Shown one piece after another: positions 24,082-36,505 of a DNA stretch of 64,000 nt (position 1 is its first letter; every line of letters begins with the position of its first letter). The stretch spans positions 99,987,536-100,051,535 of the forward strand of contig OZ020267.1 of NCBI GenBank assembly GCA_963971225.1, read 5' to 3'. The position numbers and the translations under genes are program-made. The stretch is from Melieria omissa. Lineage: Eukaryota; Arthropoda; Insecta; Diptera; Ulidiidae. Under the pieces are notes generated by a model. The model worked only from the letters and a program-made list of their open reading frames with translations, did not search any database and was not told the DNA's origin.

Positions 24082-24701
24082 CAATGGACCCTCGGTTAAC
24101 GAACGCCCCCCATAACGAACATTTCGCATAACGAACACTTTTTTTGGGGAAAAAAAGTTTCTCTTAACGAACGAAGTTTCGCATAACGACCAACGAAAAA
24201 GGGGGAAACCTTAATTGCATGTAAAATTTCTGTCTGTGCTAAGCAACGAAACAGGGGAAACCCCGAATACACATTACAGTGCTGTCTGTGTTTAGCTTTT
24301 GTTTCATATTTGTGCATTTTGTTTTATTTTTGTGCACAATTGCCAGTGTTCGTAAAATAAACAAGACATGTTGAAACATACAAATGTCCGTCCAATATAT
24401 ATTCAGTTCCTTAAAAAATTTTATACGTTTCATTTAACTTTCTTTCAATAAAAGCTGAACTTTAAATGGTGTATTTTTCAGCTCTTTTGATGCATTTTAT
24501 GTTACATTCTTTCAATAAAAGTTCAAATTGAAACATATTAGAGTGTATTTTTTTCGACCTGGAACGCATTAATTCATTTTACATTGATTTATATGGGAAT
24601 GTATGGATGGAATATATGGAATAATGGTTTTGCTTAACGAACGTTTCGCATAACGAACAAGATGCTGGAACCAATTGTGTACGTTAACCGAGGGTCCACT
24701 G
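24082..24701. mobile_element. Pogo/Tigger-like non-autonomous element
   Basis: This 620-bp element has terminal inverted repeats CAATGGACCCTCGGTTAACG / CAGTGGACCCTCGGTTAACG (right end read in reverse) and TA duplications (24080-24081, 24702-24703). CAGTGGACCCTCGGTTAACG-like ends are those of pogo/Tigger elements as I know them. ATAACGAAC motifs recur subterminally at both ends. No transposase remains. Confidence 0.88.
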
Positions 24702-25000
24702 TATCTCAATAAAAATAAAAAGTCGAAATAATAAGATCCCTTATTTTTCTGCTTCTTCTTTCTTTACTATGTATAGATAAGACATTCCCAAAACGTATAT
24801 AGTTCTCTTGTTTAAACTTAAATATTAAGTTTGTTAATTTTGTATTATTCCTAAGGTTTCAAACTATTTTAAGGACCAACAAAAGAATGTATTCTTGAAA
24901 CCATTGAGGGTGCAGACATCTACGAAGTAGTGTGTGGCCACATGGCAGCAAAATAGCAAAGTGCTAACTATATTCTTAAATATCCCGCGGCGTACACAGG

Positions 25001-25117
25001 ATTTTATATTTTATTGTATTTTATTATTTTATTTTATTTTATTTTAATTTATTTTATTTTATTTTATTTTATTTTATTTTATTTTATTAATTTTTTATTT
25101 TATTTTTTATTTTTATA
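25001..25117. repeat. (TTTTA)n microsatellite
   Basis: This is an impure ATTTT pentamer tract of about 115 bp with a few point variants. Confidence 0.95.
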
Positions 25118-28050
25118 CAATCCTTTTTGAAACCATAATTGCCAACCAAAATGTTTGTATCAAACAGATATTATGGACATATCAACGACAAATCCTCTCT
25201 TGCATGCATCTTGAACAACATACACAGCACACATCCTATAAAAAATTCATGTGTGGTTAACATTTATTATGAAATTATAGTACTTTTCATACACAAAAGT
25301 ACCCGTTTTTAATTGTTTATACTTGTGGTTATTTCATTTCCCCTAACCCTTACCCCAATTTCCCTCCTACAATCCACCCAACCCTCGCTCCGCTGGCTGA
25401 TTAAAAGTACATATACATGAAGCCTTGAGTAACCACCCACACGCTGGTTGAGCCGTGACTGGACACTTTCTTGGGTCACATTGCTGGCGCCGCATGAAGT
25501 TTCCAGCCTCCGCTCAACTAGTCGTTAACGATTAATTGTTGTTGTTCTTGTTGTTGCTGTTGTTGGCACTGTTGTTTAGCATGAATTTTGTTTTTGTCAT
25601 TGTTGACAGCTGTCTTATTGTTGCTATTGTTTCGGGCGCCCCTCCCTGTCCATGAAAAAAAGGTCTACAAATTTGGGAGTTGCTTTGCTTGACGTAAACA
25701 ATTTGTTAACTCAATTATGATGTTGACCTTCAGTTTGTTTGAATTTACTTTAATTAAATGCAACTTATGTAATTAAGACATTACATGTCTTTTTTGTGCC
25801 CATTCAAGTTGCGTTGTGTCTTTGTTAAGTCGATCCTTAAGAGTGAACAGCGAGCGATTTGTTTGAGAACAGCGCGAAGGACGACGCCTTTTCATATTAA
25901 ACTTTTTATGTGTTTGTGGTTGTTGTTGTTCTGTGTGCTTAAATTATTGCGATTCATGTTTGTGTTTTGATACTTGTTTTTGTTGTCATTGTATGTACAA
26001 CTTAATTAGGTCAGCATAAGTTTTAGAAAATGCAATCAAATGGCAGCTAATGGGACAATGCGACTGTAGGTGAAAATAAATTCAATAAAGTGGTATGAAT
26101 TTTTTTTAAATAAATTTTAAATTGAAATATATAAAAATTTTTGAATAGGAAATTATATGAAAAATATTTCATTAAATTTTAATTTTCAACCAGTCAATGA
26201 ATTCAATCTTTTTGCCATCAGGCTTTGCTATTAAAAAAAATTCTGATTAATTGTAAATGGAGTTTTAATATAAATAAAAAATGAGCCATTATAGCAAAAT
26301 ATCATTTTCATGCATAATTCGCTGAAATATTATTAGCAATTTTTTTTTTTATTTGATAAAAATCTACAACTATTTCCAAACAAAAAAGTCAACTTTTTAT
26401 TTTGGGCTAATAAAGGCAAACGCGTTCAATCCGCACGGTTCGCTTGTACAATAACAATAAAGTGCGACAATATACAGTTCCGGCTTTAAGAGAATTCATC
26501 AAAGCGTTAAGCTTAAGCTGGGTTTGACAAACTTCCCAAATAAAATGTAAAAACGCCAGCAAAAGCCAATGACCAGCTTGAAATTCAATTAAATTCAAAT
26601 TGAAATCGAAAACGAAATCAATAAATGAATTGGAAAAGGTAAATAAGGAATGGTTAGTAAAAAGAGTAAAACGACAAAAAAGCTTATGGTGGTAACAGCA
26701 AACAGCAAACGTAAAAAACAACAAGAGCAGTGTTGACAATCACAACCTCCTCAAGCGACCTTAAAGTGTAGCACGAAACGTAATAACAACAACAAACAAT
26801 CATGACGGCAATAAACGCAGCAAGCAACAACAACAAGTACTAACAATGACAACAACAAAGTCAATGACAACAACAATTCAAATCTATTAACAAAGCCGCT
26901 AACAATAATAACGCTAACAGCAACATTAGTCATGGTCGTTAATGCTGCTGGTTGGTAACAGTGACAACAACAAAAACAACAATAACAATTGTCGATAATT
27001 GGAGCATAAGCAGCCATTAACCGATGTCATGCATTTCACGTTCACGTTCATGTGTGTAGCTGTTTGCATTTTACACACACACACACACACGCACACACAC
27101 AGTCGCAATTGCAGTCAATTCCCTATTCATCAGCCACAAAGTTGCAGGTCGCCGCCTTTAACGCTGAACGGTTATTGCTATCGTTGTTTTTGTTGTTGTT
27201 GCTGTTGTTGACAACCACAATTGTCGCTTGCATTGTCAGCGACGCACATAACTCTGCATACCGACGGCACAATTAGGCATCGAATTAACCCATTTGCTAA
27301 CGTTGTTGGTAAAATGTGACACAGTTTCTTGGGTTATTTGGCTTCATGGACGAAATGAATACATTGGATAAAATTTGCAACAACCAATTCAAACATCATA
27401 GAACTGGAGAGATTTTGGGCAAAAGAGAGGCTTTTCTGAAGTAATTTTCCACACAGAATTTTAATCTCAGCTCAGAATTTGTTCATCAAATCGAAGTTTT
27501 GAAATTTAACACTGGCATTTGCAGTCTGGCCCTAAAATAGAACTGATCGGTCTAGTTCTTGGACAGGACAGACAGCGAAAAAGATCTGTTCCGCAGTAAA
27601 CTGATGGCACACTAAAAATCTAGAAGAAGAAATCTACTAGAAGAATTGGCTTAGGTTACGTTGAAAAGGATGATATAAAAAAGTAAAGACTAGGAAGAAA
27701 AAAGTTTGCTATCAAAGTCGCTGGAGGGAGATTTTCTGGAAATCTAAAAAATTTGTTCCCGTTCTAAATGGCTCACTTTAAGTTAGGTTGGGTTGACATA
27801 TCTATAAGTTTTTTTAAGGGGATGGAAAGCATCAAAAGCCTCATCGAAAATCTCGTCAGTGTGGGCCTTTAATCTCATTAAGACCATATCTCTCATTTCC
27901 TCCGGCTTATGTGAATTTATGTATTGTGACGATAATGCTTGCCGTCACTGTGCAATTGTAAGGCAATACTGGGATTCTTGAGATCGAGTTGCACTTCGAT
28001 CATGGCATACTTTTAGGGGCATGGAAATTTCGATAGAACTATTGCAGAGA
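25118..28050. other. Intergenic or intronic, no gene recognised
   Basis: AT-rich DNA with TTGTTG (25536-25570) and CAACAA-type trinucleotide stretches (26700-27000). A (AC)n tract lies at 27072-27101. The many short frames here are simple-sequence translations (poly-Leu/Cys/Val) and are not supported as genes. Confidence 0.4.
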
Positions 28051-28059
28051 CGACTCGCA

Positions 28060-28330
28060 GTGATACTGGAATGTTCGACAACAACTCGAGGCGATATTTG
28101 GATAACTATTCGAGAACTACTCGAGGAGATACTGGAATGTTCTGTAATAGAAGCAAACAAGGCAGCTGGGTACAGCGCCGAGGGGCGAGTTTGGTTTTGA
28201 CGAGTAAAGGTGCAACACTGGGTATAAAGTGACAAGTGAAACAGTAGAGTAAAAAATTGTAAAGTGACTGTTAGTTTTAAACTGCAATGAAGAATTGTAG
28301 TGTGTTTTATTTTTGAGCACAATCTAGTGA
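28060..28330 (+). other. Possible solo LTR or LTR fragment
   Basis: Features resembling a retrotransposon LTR occur in order. A duplicated GATACTGGAATGTTC (28061-28075 and 28129-28143) is followed by TGTTCTGTAATAG, a GC-richer stretch, TATAAAG near 28222 and a TG-rich tail before GAGCACAATC. No target duplication, primer site or partner LTR was found, so this is weak. Confidence 0.25.
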
Positions 28331-28688
28331 AACGATTTCTGGATGAACTGTTTTTCGTCGATCTAATATGGTCGATTTTACTTTTAGCTCTAAATGGGTT
28401 AATCACTCGCATAATATATTTGTATGTAAAAGCAAACGCGACTGCGGCCAGTGACACGTAACTCTCTCGCATAACCGCCAAATCACCGTTCGCTGCTTGA
28501 ACGTCCAACACCAAAACCACTTCGTAGTCGTCTATGCAGTTGTCTCTGCCAAAGTGATAGATGAGGAGTCGCCTATGTGCTGCTTACGCAATCACTGTCC
28601 TTGCCGCAAATGCACAGAAGATCAGACGGCTTTACATGCCAACCAGTCAGTCATTCAGTCAGTCAGCTGATATAAGTGCGTGGTTAAA

Positions 28689-28784
28689 CTAGACAAACAG
28701 ATTTTTGACAGCCAGCAAGTTGCCATTGTCGCCAATGAATTGAATGGTTTGCGGTGTAAGCAAGAAGTCATCAACAGCTGGCAG
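28689..28784 (-). CDS. Candidate terminal exon of an unidentified gene
   Basis: A polypyrimidine-type acceptor (TTTTTCAG) ends at 28785. It is followed on the - strand by 96 nt open in phase 0 to a TAG at 28689-28691, encoding 31 residues starting LPAVDDFLLTPQTIQFIGDN and ending LLAVKNLFV. Its codon choice is C/G-ending and unlike the surrounding AT-rich DNA, which argues for real coding sequence. I do not recognise the family. Upstream exons would lie to the right (higher coordinates), possibly beyond several kilobases of repeats. It could also be chance. Confidence 0.4.
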   Translation of the reverse strand: MPAVDDFLLTPQTIQFIGDNGNLLAVKNLFV

Positions 28785-29370
28785 CTGAAAAACATTTAAA
28801 GTATGAAATATTATTAGAGTTTTTTTTACTACACATGAGCGAAAAGTTGCCATGAAAAAAATGCCATCCATCAATTACTCAAATTTGCATAGCATATCTT
28901 ATAACGAACCAGGTTGATTAAATTAAATTATTCCATGCAATTTCTCTCGCATTCCCCTCTTTCGTATGAATGTAAATAGAATTTAACTTTGATGCCAAAT
29001 ATTTGCATTTTCTGGGCATGCATTTTCATGTACACAAATGCCACTGAAATGTCAATAATTTCATTGATTTTGCATAATTAATGTTTTAAAAATTATGATT
29101 ACAAATTGTGGGCATTCATTAGTTATTGCGGGTTCGGTGTTAAAAGTTGATAAGTGGCATTTGCATTGCATTGTGTTATTGCTGCAATTAAACTAATTAA
29201 GTTTAGAAGAATTTGCTTGTTTAGAATTACTAAGGAAACTGGCGGTTTTTGACTAAATTTTCTATTTTGAATTTTCGGGGAAAAAACATGTCGATAAATG
29301 AAAAGTAACTGTGTTATTCTTTCTTTCATCGATCAAGTTTGTCTTTCAGCTAACTCGAATAATCAATTAA
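28785..29370. other. AT-rich, no gene recognised
   Basis: If the candidate exon at 28689-28784 is real, this is intronic to that gene. Nothing else is supported. Confidence 0.35.
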
Positions 29371-30294
29371 TTCATCAGGTTAAAATCAACACCCTTTAAT
29401 TTGATAAACAATTATTTATATATAATTTTCAGTTAACTCCAATAATGAATTTTTCATCAGGAGGATCTATTTCTTTGGTATACAATTATTTTTAAATAAT
29501 TTTCAACTAATTCAAATAATCAATTATTACGAGGACTTAATAATTTTGTATTTAATTATTTGTATATAATTTTCAGTTAACTCAAATAATCAATTTATTC
29601 ATCAGGCTATAATCAAAACCCATTAATTTTATATATAATTATTTTAATACAATTTTCAACTAACTCAAATGATTAATTATTTCATTAGGTTATAATCAAA
29701 ACCCATCAATTTGATTTAATATATAATTAGTTTTATAGAATTGCCAACTAATTCAAATTATCAATCAATCAATAACAAGGACCTGTTAATTTTATATTTA
29801 ACTATTTATATATCATTTTCAGATAACTAAAATAGTCAATTAATTCATCAGGCTATAATCAAAACCCATTAATTTTATATATATGTAATTATTTTTATAC
29901 AATTTTCAACTAGTTTACATAATCAATTTTTTCATCAGTTTATAATAAGGACCAATTAATTTGAACTCAAATAATCAATTATTTCTTTAGGTTATAATCA
30001 AAACCCATTAATTTTATATTGAATTATTTATATACAATTTTTAACTAACTCAAATAATCAATTAAATTGTCAGGTTATAACGAAGACCTATTAATTGTAT
30101 ATTTAATTATTTATATATAATTTTGAACTACTTCAAATAATCAACTATTTCACCAGGTTATGAAAAGGGCCTATTCATTTGATTAATAAATATTTAAAAA
30201 TAATTTTAAACTAACTCAAATAAATCATGAGGTAATAATGAAGCGACTTTAATTTGATAAATAATTATTAATATTTAATTTTTAACTACATCAA

Positions 30295-30928
30295 ATATGC
30301 GTTTATTGTGAGGAAATGATTACAATTTTATTCTTCAAAGTAATGGCCATCGCTAGCTACACATTTTTCCCATCTCTCAGGCAATTTATGGATGCCTCGC
30401 CAAAAAAATGTTTCGTCTTTTTCCTGAAACCAATCATCGATCCATTTTTTGGCTTCTGCGTGAGAATTGAAGCGCTGTTCCGATAATCCGAAGGCGCCAA
30501 GTCTGGTGAGTAAGCCGCATTAGCAAGAGCTTCCCAGTTGTACGATGCAACCAATTCTTTGGTGGCTCTAGTGCGGTGTGGTGGTGCGTTGTCATCGAGG
30601 AAAATCACTTTGTGTTGCCTGGCTTCATATTCTGGGCGTTTTTGGCGTATACCGTTTCACCAGGTTTTAGAAGGTTTTTTTCTTCAAATGGTAACACAAA
30701 ATTAACTGTGTCCGCAAATCGTAAGTTGTAGGCACGTAATCCGACATTTTCCGGAGCGTCAAACAATGCGTTGTTGGATGAAACTTGACAAATTGTGAAC
30801 TGAATATTGTTGACATATGACAGAAGAAGTAAACATGACATTTGGTACGGTTCCGAAGTTTATAAATATTCGGCTATTTACCGCTAGATGTCGTTACCGG
30901 TTTTATAGGCGCCTGATAGTTATCTAAG
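30295..30928 (-). mobile_element. Internally deleted mariner inserted in the minisatellite
   Basis: The boundaries are set by the flanking satellite units and are approximate. The element reads on the - strand and retains the two ends of a mariner transposase gene. Near the right edge, TTGACAAATTGTGAACTGAA and a GTACGGTTCC-containing tract look like 5' UTR. No clean terminal inverted repeat could be paired by eye, so one end may be truncated. Confidence 0.75.
30328..30747 (-). pseudogene. Mariner-family transposase remnant
   Basis: From the ATG at 30747 the first ~23 codons (MSDYVPTTYDLRTQLIFCYH) match a mariner N-terminus. They are then joined out of context to LLKPGETV, so most of the N-terminal DNA-binding region and the first catalytic Asp are gone. 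After a frame change come KRPEYEARQHKVIFLDDNAP (second catalytic Asp), YSPDLAPSDY (third Asp of D,D34D) and, after another frame change and small deletion, the C-terminus with RGIHKLPERWEKCV and a stop at 30328. Several frame breaks make it non-functional. The subfamily looks nearer to cecropia or irritans types than to the mariner at 39.5 kb, but this is not certain. Confidence 0.88.
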
Positions 30929-31115
30929 TTATCACGTTATAATGAGGACCTAGTAATTTGATATATAATTTTAAACTAAAAACAAAAATCAATTAATTTA
31001 TCAGATTTTAATCAAAACCTGTTAATTTGATATATAATTATTTGCATATAATTTTCCACTGACTCAAATAATCAATTAATTCATCAGGTTATAATCAAGA
31101 CCTAATAATTTTAAA

Positions 31116-33240
31116 TATAATTAAAGAAACATTTTAATTAATAAAATTATTTATTAATCTTATCTACTATTCTATCTGTTTGATGTCATGGACCAGCCAC
31201 CAACGCTTCGTGTAGCCAAATGAAATAGAAATTATCGCAATGATTATTGCGGCCGCGCTTAATGTCGCTGTGGCGCGGCCAGCCACTTTGCCAACTTAAC
31301 AGTCGCACACTCGCATACAGAAAACCCCACTCGCACATACAGAGACGCCGCCGCAGACACCCACGCACAGCCGGCTCCGGCCCACGCCAATGCTCCATTA
31401 AGCCTCGCCGGGTTGTGCGGTCTGTGATGGATTAATGCCATGTGGCATTTTGACGCATTCGTCTCGGTTGGCAACTTAACTTGCCACTGCCCACAGCAGC
31501 TATTAAGGGCCGAGTTGGCCTTGTGCGTGTGTGCCACTGTCTGCGATTGTGCGTGTGTGTGTGTGTTTGAGTGAGTAAGCGGCCGAGTGCTAAGTGCGAA
31601 GATGTTTGCATGCGGCACGCTGCGTCCAATGGCCCAGCACATGGACCGCCACTGCCGCCAACGTTCGACTGTACAACCAGTTGGCTACTTGACTTATCGA
31701 TTTTGCATTTGTCATGCTTCGTATGACTTTGTTGCTGTGTGTATTTGTGTTTTTGATTTTTGATTTTTCTGGCTGTTGACAAATTCTACCTCTGGCTCAA
31801 AGCTCCAGTGCGAATAGATATGATTCGATGATAAATATTGCTACACATGGCTACATGAGAAATTGACTAATGAGCAAGAAAAAAATCGTTGGGTTCATGT
31901 TGCTTGCATTGTCTGCGCAAAATTTAATTAGCTAAAGCATTGTTGTCGCAAATATGCTTGAAATTGATCTTTTGTTCAAGCGGATCCTGTTTTTGCTGCA
32001 AACCATAAACAATGACTTGATCCGTGGCTATAATCCGCACAATAATCTTTTTATCGCTTTACAGCAAACATTTGGCACAGAGTGAATTAATTCTATGCTA
32101 AGATTTAATTTTATTTTAAATTCAAATTATTATTTTTTTATATTTTTTATATTTTCGTAAACTTAAATTCCATAAAATTGCATTGAAATTAATTTCATTA
32201 AAAAACTACATTAAATTAATCGTCAGCTTCCACATAACTGCTCACGTTGCATTTCGACTTAAAGCCTCAAAGCCTCTCTTCTCTTTCCATTGTCCCCCCT
32301 TTCACCCATCTCCCGCCGCTTCTCAAGCTATTGCACATCAATTTCTCGCGTTTTACCGTTTGCTATTTGCCATTTTCCGGCGCGCGTTAATTTTGCACAA
32401 TTTCAAATGGCGCCGCCACGTTTCGCTCCACTGAACTTCCGCTGCACATGCAAATGCAACAAATGCGTTGCTAACAAAAAATGGCAAAAAAGATCAAACT
32501 GCAAAACGCAGAATAAATGGCAGCGCGAAACTGCTAGGAAATTCATTAAAATGCCAATTTGCCGATATTTATTTATTTCGCCTGCAATGCCTCAAGTTGA
32601 GCGCTGAGCAACGCACATTTCACTTCCGCTGCTTGCCGCATGCATCTACTTAGTGTTGCAATTGTTATTGTAATTTAATAAATTTTCAATATACCTTTTT
32701 TTGCATCAATGAAAATCGCACCGTGCTGCTATTTGTGTTGGATTCAATTGTAAGCCATCGAAACGAAATGGAGAAGATGCGAACAATGCAAATGGAACAC
32801 GGGGCAGCGATACAGTCAGCTGTCAGCGGTGCGTTGGCAAACATGGCAGCAAAGTTGCTGATAAATTGGTTTTGATTGAATGATTGATGTAGAGTGCAGC
32901 GTGTGGCAAAGCGTTTGCTTATGCGCAGCTTGTCAGCTAAGCAGGGACTTTGTTGCAGTGTGCGTATAAATAGAATTTATTATGAGAATCTTGAGGCAAG
33001 CGACAGCGGAAGTTCGTGTGTGTGAGTGAGTGTGTGTCTATCGTGCGGCAATTCAAATGTCTCCATGGAAGATATTGAAGAAGATGCAAAGACAAAGTGA
33101 TAATGGAAAATGAAAAAGTGTGTACCAAATGTTAAAGGTGAATGGACAATCTTCCATCAGTTCGAGCTAATAAAAACACGACACAGGGATGAACGCAGGT
33201 TTATTGGTCAAATGGAGAATTTAAAATCAGAAAACTATAA
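31116..33240. other. Non-coding, no gene recognised
   Basis: The section at 31190-31680 is less AT-rich and has overlapping open frames on both strands, dominated by CA/GT-rich runs (THTHTH-type peptides). These are not convincing genes. The rest is ordinary AT-rich sequence. Confidence 0.4.
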
Positions 33241-34668
33241 TAGTCTTAGTCTTAGTCTTAGTCTTAGCCTTAGTCTTAGTCTTAGTCTTAGTCTTAGTCT
33301 TAGTCTTAGTCTTAGTCTTAGTCTTAGTCTTAGTCTTAGTCTTAGTCTTAGTCTTAGTCTTAGTCTTAGTCTTAGTCTTAGTCTTAGTCTTAGTCTTAGT
33401 CTTAGTCTTAGTCTTAGTCTTAGTCTTAGTCTTAGTCTTAGTCTTAGTCTTAGTCTTAGTCTTAGTCTTAGTCTTAGTCTTAGTCTTAGTCTTAGTCTTA
33501 GTCTTAGTCTTAGTCTTAGTCTTAGTCTTAGTCTTAGTCTTAGTCTTAGTCTTAGTCTTAGTCTTAGTTTTAGTCTTAGTCTTAGTCTTAGTCTTAGTCT
33601 TAGTCTTAGTCTTAGTCTTAGTCTTAGTCTTAGTCTTAGTCTTAGTCTTAGTCTTAGTCTTAGTCTTAGTCTTAGTCTTAGTCTTAGTCTTAGTCTTAGT
33701 CTTAGTCTTAGTCTTAGTCTTAGTCTTAGTCTTAGTCTTAGTCTTAGTCTTAGTCTTAGTCTTAGTCTTAGTCTTAGTCTTAGTCTTAGTCTTAGTCTTA
33801 GTCTTAGTCTTAGTCTTAGTCTTAGTCTTAGTCTTAGTCTTAGTCTTAGTCTTAGTCTTAGTCTTAGTCTTAGTCTTAGTCTTAGTCTTAGTCTTAGTCT
33901 TAGTCTTAGTCTTAGTCTTAGTCTTAGTCTTAGTCTTAGTCTTAGTCTTAGTCTTAGTCTTAGTCTTAGTCTTAGTCTTAGTCTTAGTCTTAGTCTTAGT
34001 CTTAGTCTTAGTCTTAGTCTTAGTCTTAGTCTTAGTCTTAGTCTTAGTCTTAGTCTTAGTCTTAGTCTTAGTCTTAGTCTTAGTCTTAGTCTTAGTCTTA
34101 GTCTTAGTCTTAGTCTTAGTCTTAGTCTTAGTCTTAGTCTTAGTCTTAGTCTTAGTCTTAGTCTTAGTCTTAGTCTTAGTCTTAGTCTTAGTCTTAGTCT
34201 TAGTCTTAGTCTTAGTCTTAGTCTTAGTCTTAGTCTTAGTCTTAGTCTTAGTCTTAGTCTTAGTCTTAGTCTTAGTCTTAGTCTTAGTCTTAGTCTTAGT
34301 CTTAGTCTTAGTCTTAGTCTTAGTCTTAGTCTTAGTCTTAGTCTTAGTCTTAGTCTTAGTCTTAGTCTTAGTCTTAGTCTTAGTCTTAGTCTTAGTCTTA
34401 GTCTTAGTCTTAGTCTTAGTCTTAGTCTTAGTCTTAGTCTTAGTCTTAGTCTTAGTCTTAGTCTTAGTCTTAGTCTTAGTCTTAGTCTTAGTCTTAGTCT
34501 TAGTCTTAGTCTTAGTCTTAGTCTTAGTCTTAGTCTTAGTCTTAGTCTTAGTCTTAGTCTTAGTCTTAGTCTTAGTCTTAGTCTTAGTCTTAGTCTTAGT
34601 CTTAGTCTTAGTCTTAGTCTTAGTCTTAGTCTTAGTCTTAGGCTTAGTCTTAGTCTTAGTCTTAGTCT
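33241..34668. repeat. (TTAGTC)n hexanucleotide array, about 238 units
   Basis: This 1.43-kb array of a 6-bp unit is almost free of error. I see only three substituted units: TTAGCC near 33266, TTAGTT near 33567 and TTAGGC near 34640. It ends in a shortened CTAGT pentamer form at 34665-34680. In one + frame it translates as a long Ser-Leu repeat, and the opposite strand is (GACTAA)n. The 521-codon open frame that spans it is an artefact of the repeat. Confidence 0.98.
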
Positions 34669-34689
34669 AGTCTAGTCTCGTCTGGAGCA

Positions 34690-36317
34690 GAGGATGTGCT
34701 CCAACGTTTTTTCAAAAATTCAATCACGTTTCTTCACTTCACGTTTGAAGTTTAGCTTCCGCGTGTCGATGATGAATCAGTCAATCAGTCAGGTCTAATA
34801 TTTATATAGATAAAGATTCATATACCAAAAATACCTAATTGTATGAAATTTCACAGTTTTATTTAAAAATGTATCCGAGATTTCTGAAAAGTGACCAAAA
34901 TCAAAACTATTTTTCGCCCATTACTCGTTTCCACATTCTTACATTCCCGTTTATTTAGTTATGTGATTAGCGCCCAAGAAATGTAGCATGCCATTAGGCG
35001 CAATTCCATGCCGTTGGCCGGAATGTTTAATCTCGCACTTTAAATATTTCAATGCAAAAATAGCAAAATAATCAGCATTCCGCAGTTGCACATAAATTCA
35101 AATAATGCCGCCATCCATCACTTGTGTGCAACTAATGTGCAAATAATGCCAATAAATCGCGCCCGCCCATAATCATGCAGTGATAGCGTGCAAAAGTGCA
35201 GACGAGCCGAGGGCGCAGGAAAAATCAGCACAGAGCGGGTGTGAAAACCCCAGTGCGGAAAGGTGGCATAACGAAAAATGAGCACAAGGAAGCGCACAAT
35301 AAATATGCACTGCCGACAATTGCAAATCAAAAAAATTCAACAATGTAAATCGAACGCAATGCACACCTTAACGAACTGCTCGCATATTCAGGCAAAGTGA
35401 CGAAATACAACAACAAAGATATCAATTGAGATTGGGGTCGATGAGATGCAGAGGTGTGCATGAGCTAAGATGTGTACATATGTGAGGGCGAGAAAGTAGA
35501 GCGAAAAAGAAGAAGAATCCAGAATGTTGAACATGTAACTCGCTTTTTGTTGTTGTTGCTACTGTTGAGTCTGATGCCGATGACAAGCGGTTTTGGCTTT
35601 GGGAAATGTGGGCGCATTTTCAAGTTCTTAACAGCAGTTGAAACAACAACAACTCAGTTATCTCATCCATCAACAGATGAAGACATTCATAATTCACAAA
35701 AGAAGCCAAAGTCAGCAAATGCAGTCATGTTGCAAGCTGGCAAGCAGCAACCACACAGACCCAGACGCAGACAATCTGATGAAATGCGACAAGAAAGACA
35801 GTGAGAAAGAGAGAGAGAGGAAAGGGAGTAAGAGATCAAGATGGAACCCACATTCGACATGTCTACATGTGGCTATGTGTATGCATGGAGTAAGTGCATG
35901 TATGTGTCTGAGTCTGTGTGTATGTATGTGTGTGTTGCGCCTCTGTTGCATTTTTCAAGCACTTAACGCCCAAGCGAGCGACTTGTGCGTTGATCGAATA
36001 TTTTCAGCACTTGCACACTTCCACAACAGCTCTCAACAACGTCTACAGTTGCAACTTTCACGTTGAAAATTGTGACAGTGGCGGCACAAAGAAAATTTCA
36101 GTAGCCAGCCTAAAAGTATAGCGCCGAAATGCAGTGTAAAAACTAATGAAACTTTTATTTTTGATGACTGTCTGAGCTAAATGTCATTAATTGTGGCATA
36201 TTTTTAGGATATATTTATGTGAAAAGTTTTCAATGTTACGCTGCTGCCTGTTGGTTATAAGTGATTGCCATCGAGTAGCAACTCCACTCAGTCTGCGCAT
36301 AAAATTACAAAATCCTA
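34690..36317. other. Non-coding, no gene recognised
   Basis: AT-rich to mixed sequence with GA-rich (35795-35835) and TG-rich (35870-35935) tracts. Open frames of up to 142 codons here are simple-sequence driven and have no domain support. Confidence 0.4.
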
Positions 36318-36319
36318 TG

Positions 36320-36365
<46 letters not shown>
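36318..36365. repeat. (ACA)n trinucleotide tract
   Basis: This is a perfect CAA/ACA repeat of about 48 bp. Confidence 0.97.
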
Positions 36366-36366
<1 letters not shown>

Positions 36367-36481
36367 AGCCACAAGTACAAAGTGGTAATCAAATGCGCGC
36401 CAATGTAAATTGAAGTTGCAGCGCCCAAGTGGAGTTTTGCAAGTCAATTGATTTCATGTCTCGTGGCTAAACAAATAGCCT

Positions 36482-36505
36482 ACACACACACACACACACA
36501 CACAT
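36482..36505. repeat. (CA)n dinucleotide tract
   Basis: This is a perfect CA repeat of about 24 bp. Confidence 0.95.

Larger units (their letters stand above)
29370..31115. repeat. ~80-bp AT-rich minisatellite, interrupted by a mariner
   Basis: About fifteen diverged units of roughly 70-87 bp carry CATCAGGTTATAATCAAAAC, CCATTAATTTTATATATAAT and TTTCAACTAACTCAAATAAT blocks. Landmarks fall near 29375, 29456, 29600, 29684, 29847, 29933, 29986, 30070, 30150 and 30229. The array stops near 30295 and resumes near 30930 (then 31001 and 31083). The gap is occupied by a deleted mariner element. Confidence 0.9.

Noticed and set aside
27945..28520. 191-codon - strand frame
   Set aside because: No domain, low-complexity Ser-rich part, and it overlaps LTR-like sequence; composition does not suggest coding.
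29370..31115. CRISPR-like array
   Set aside because: Units are contiguous, diverged and AT-rich with no distinct spacers, and the genome is eukaryotic; it is a minisatellite.
33110..34675. 521-codon open frame with a Ser-Leu repeat
   Set aside because: It is only the translation of the (TTAGTC)n hexamer array; nothing flanking it is protein-like.
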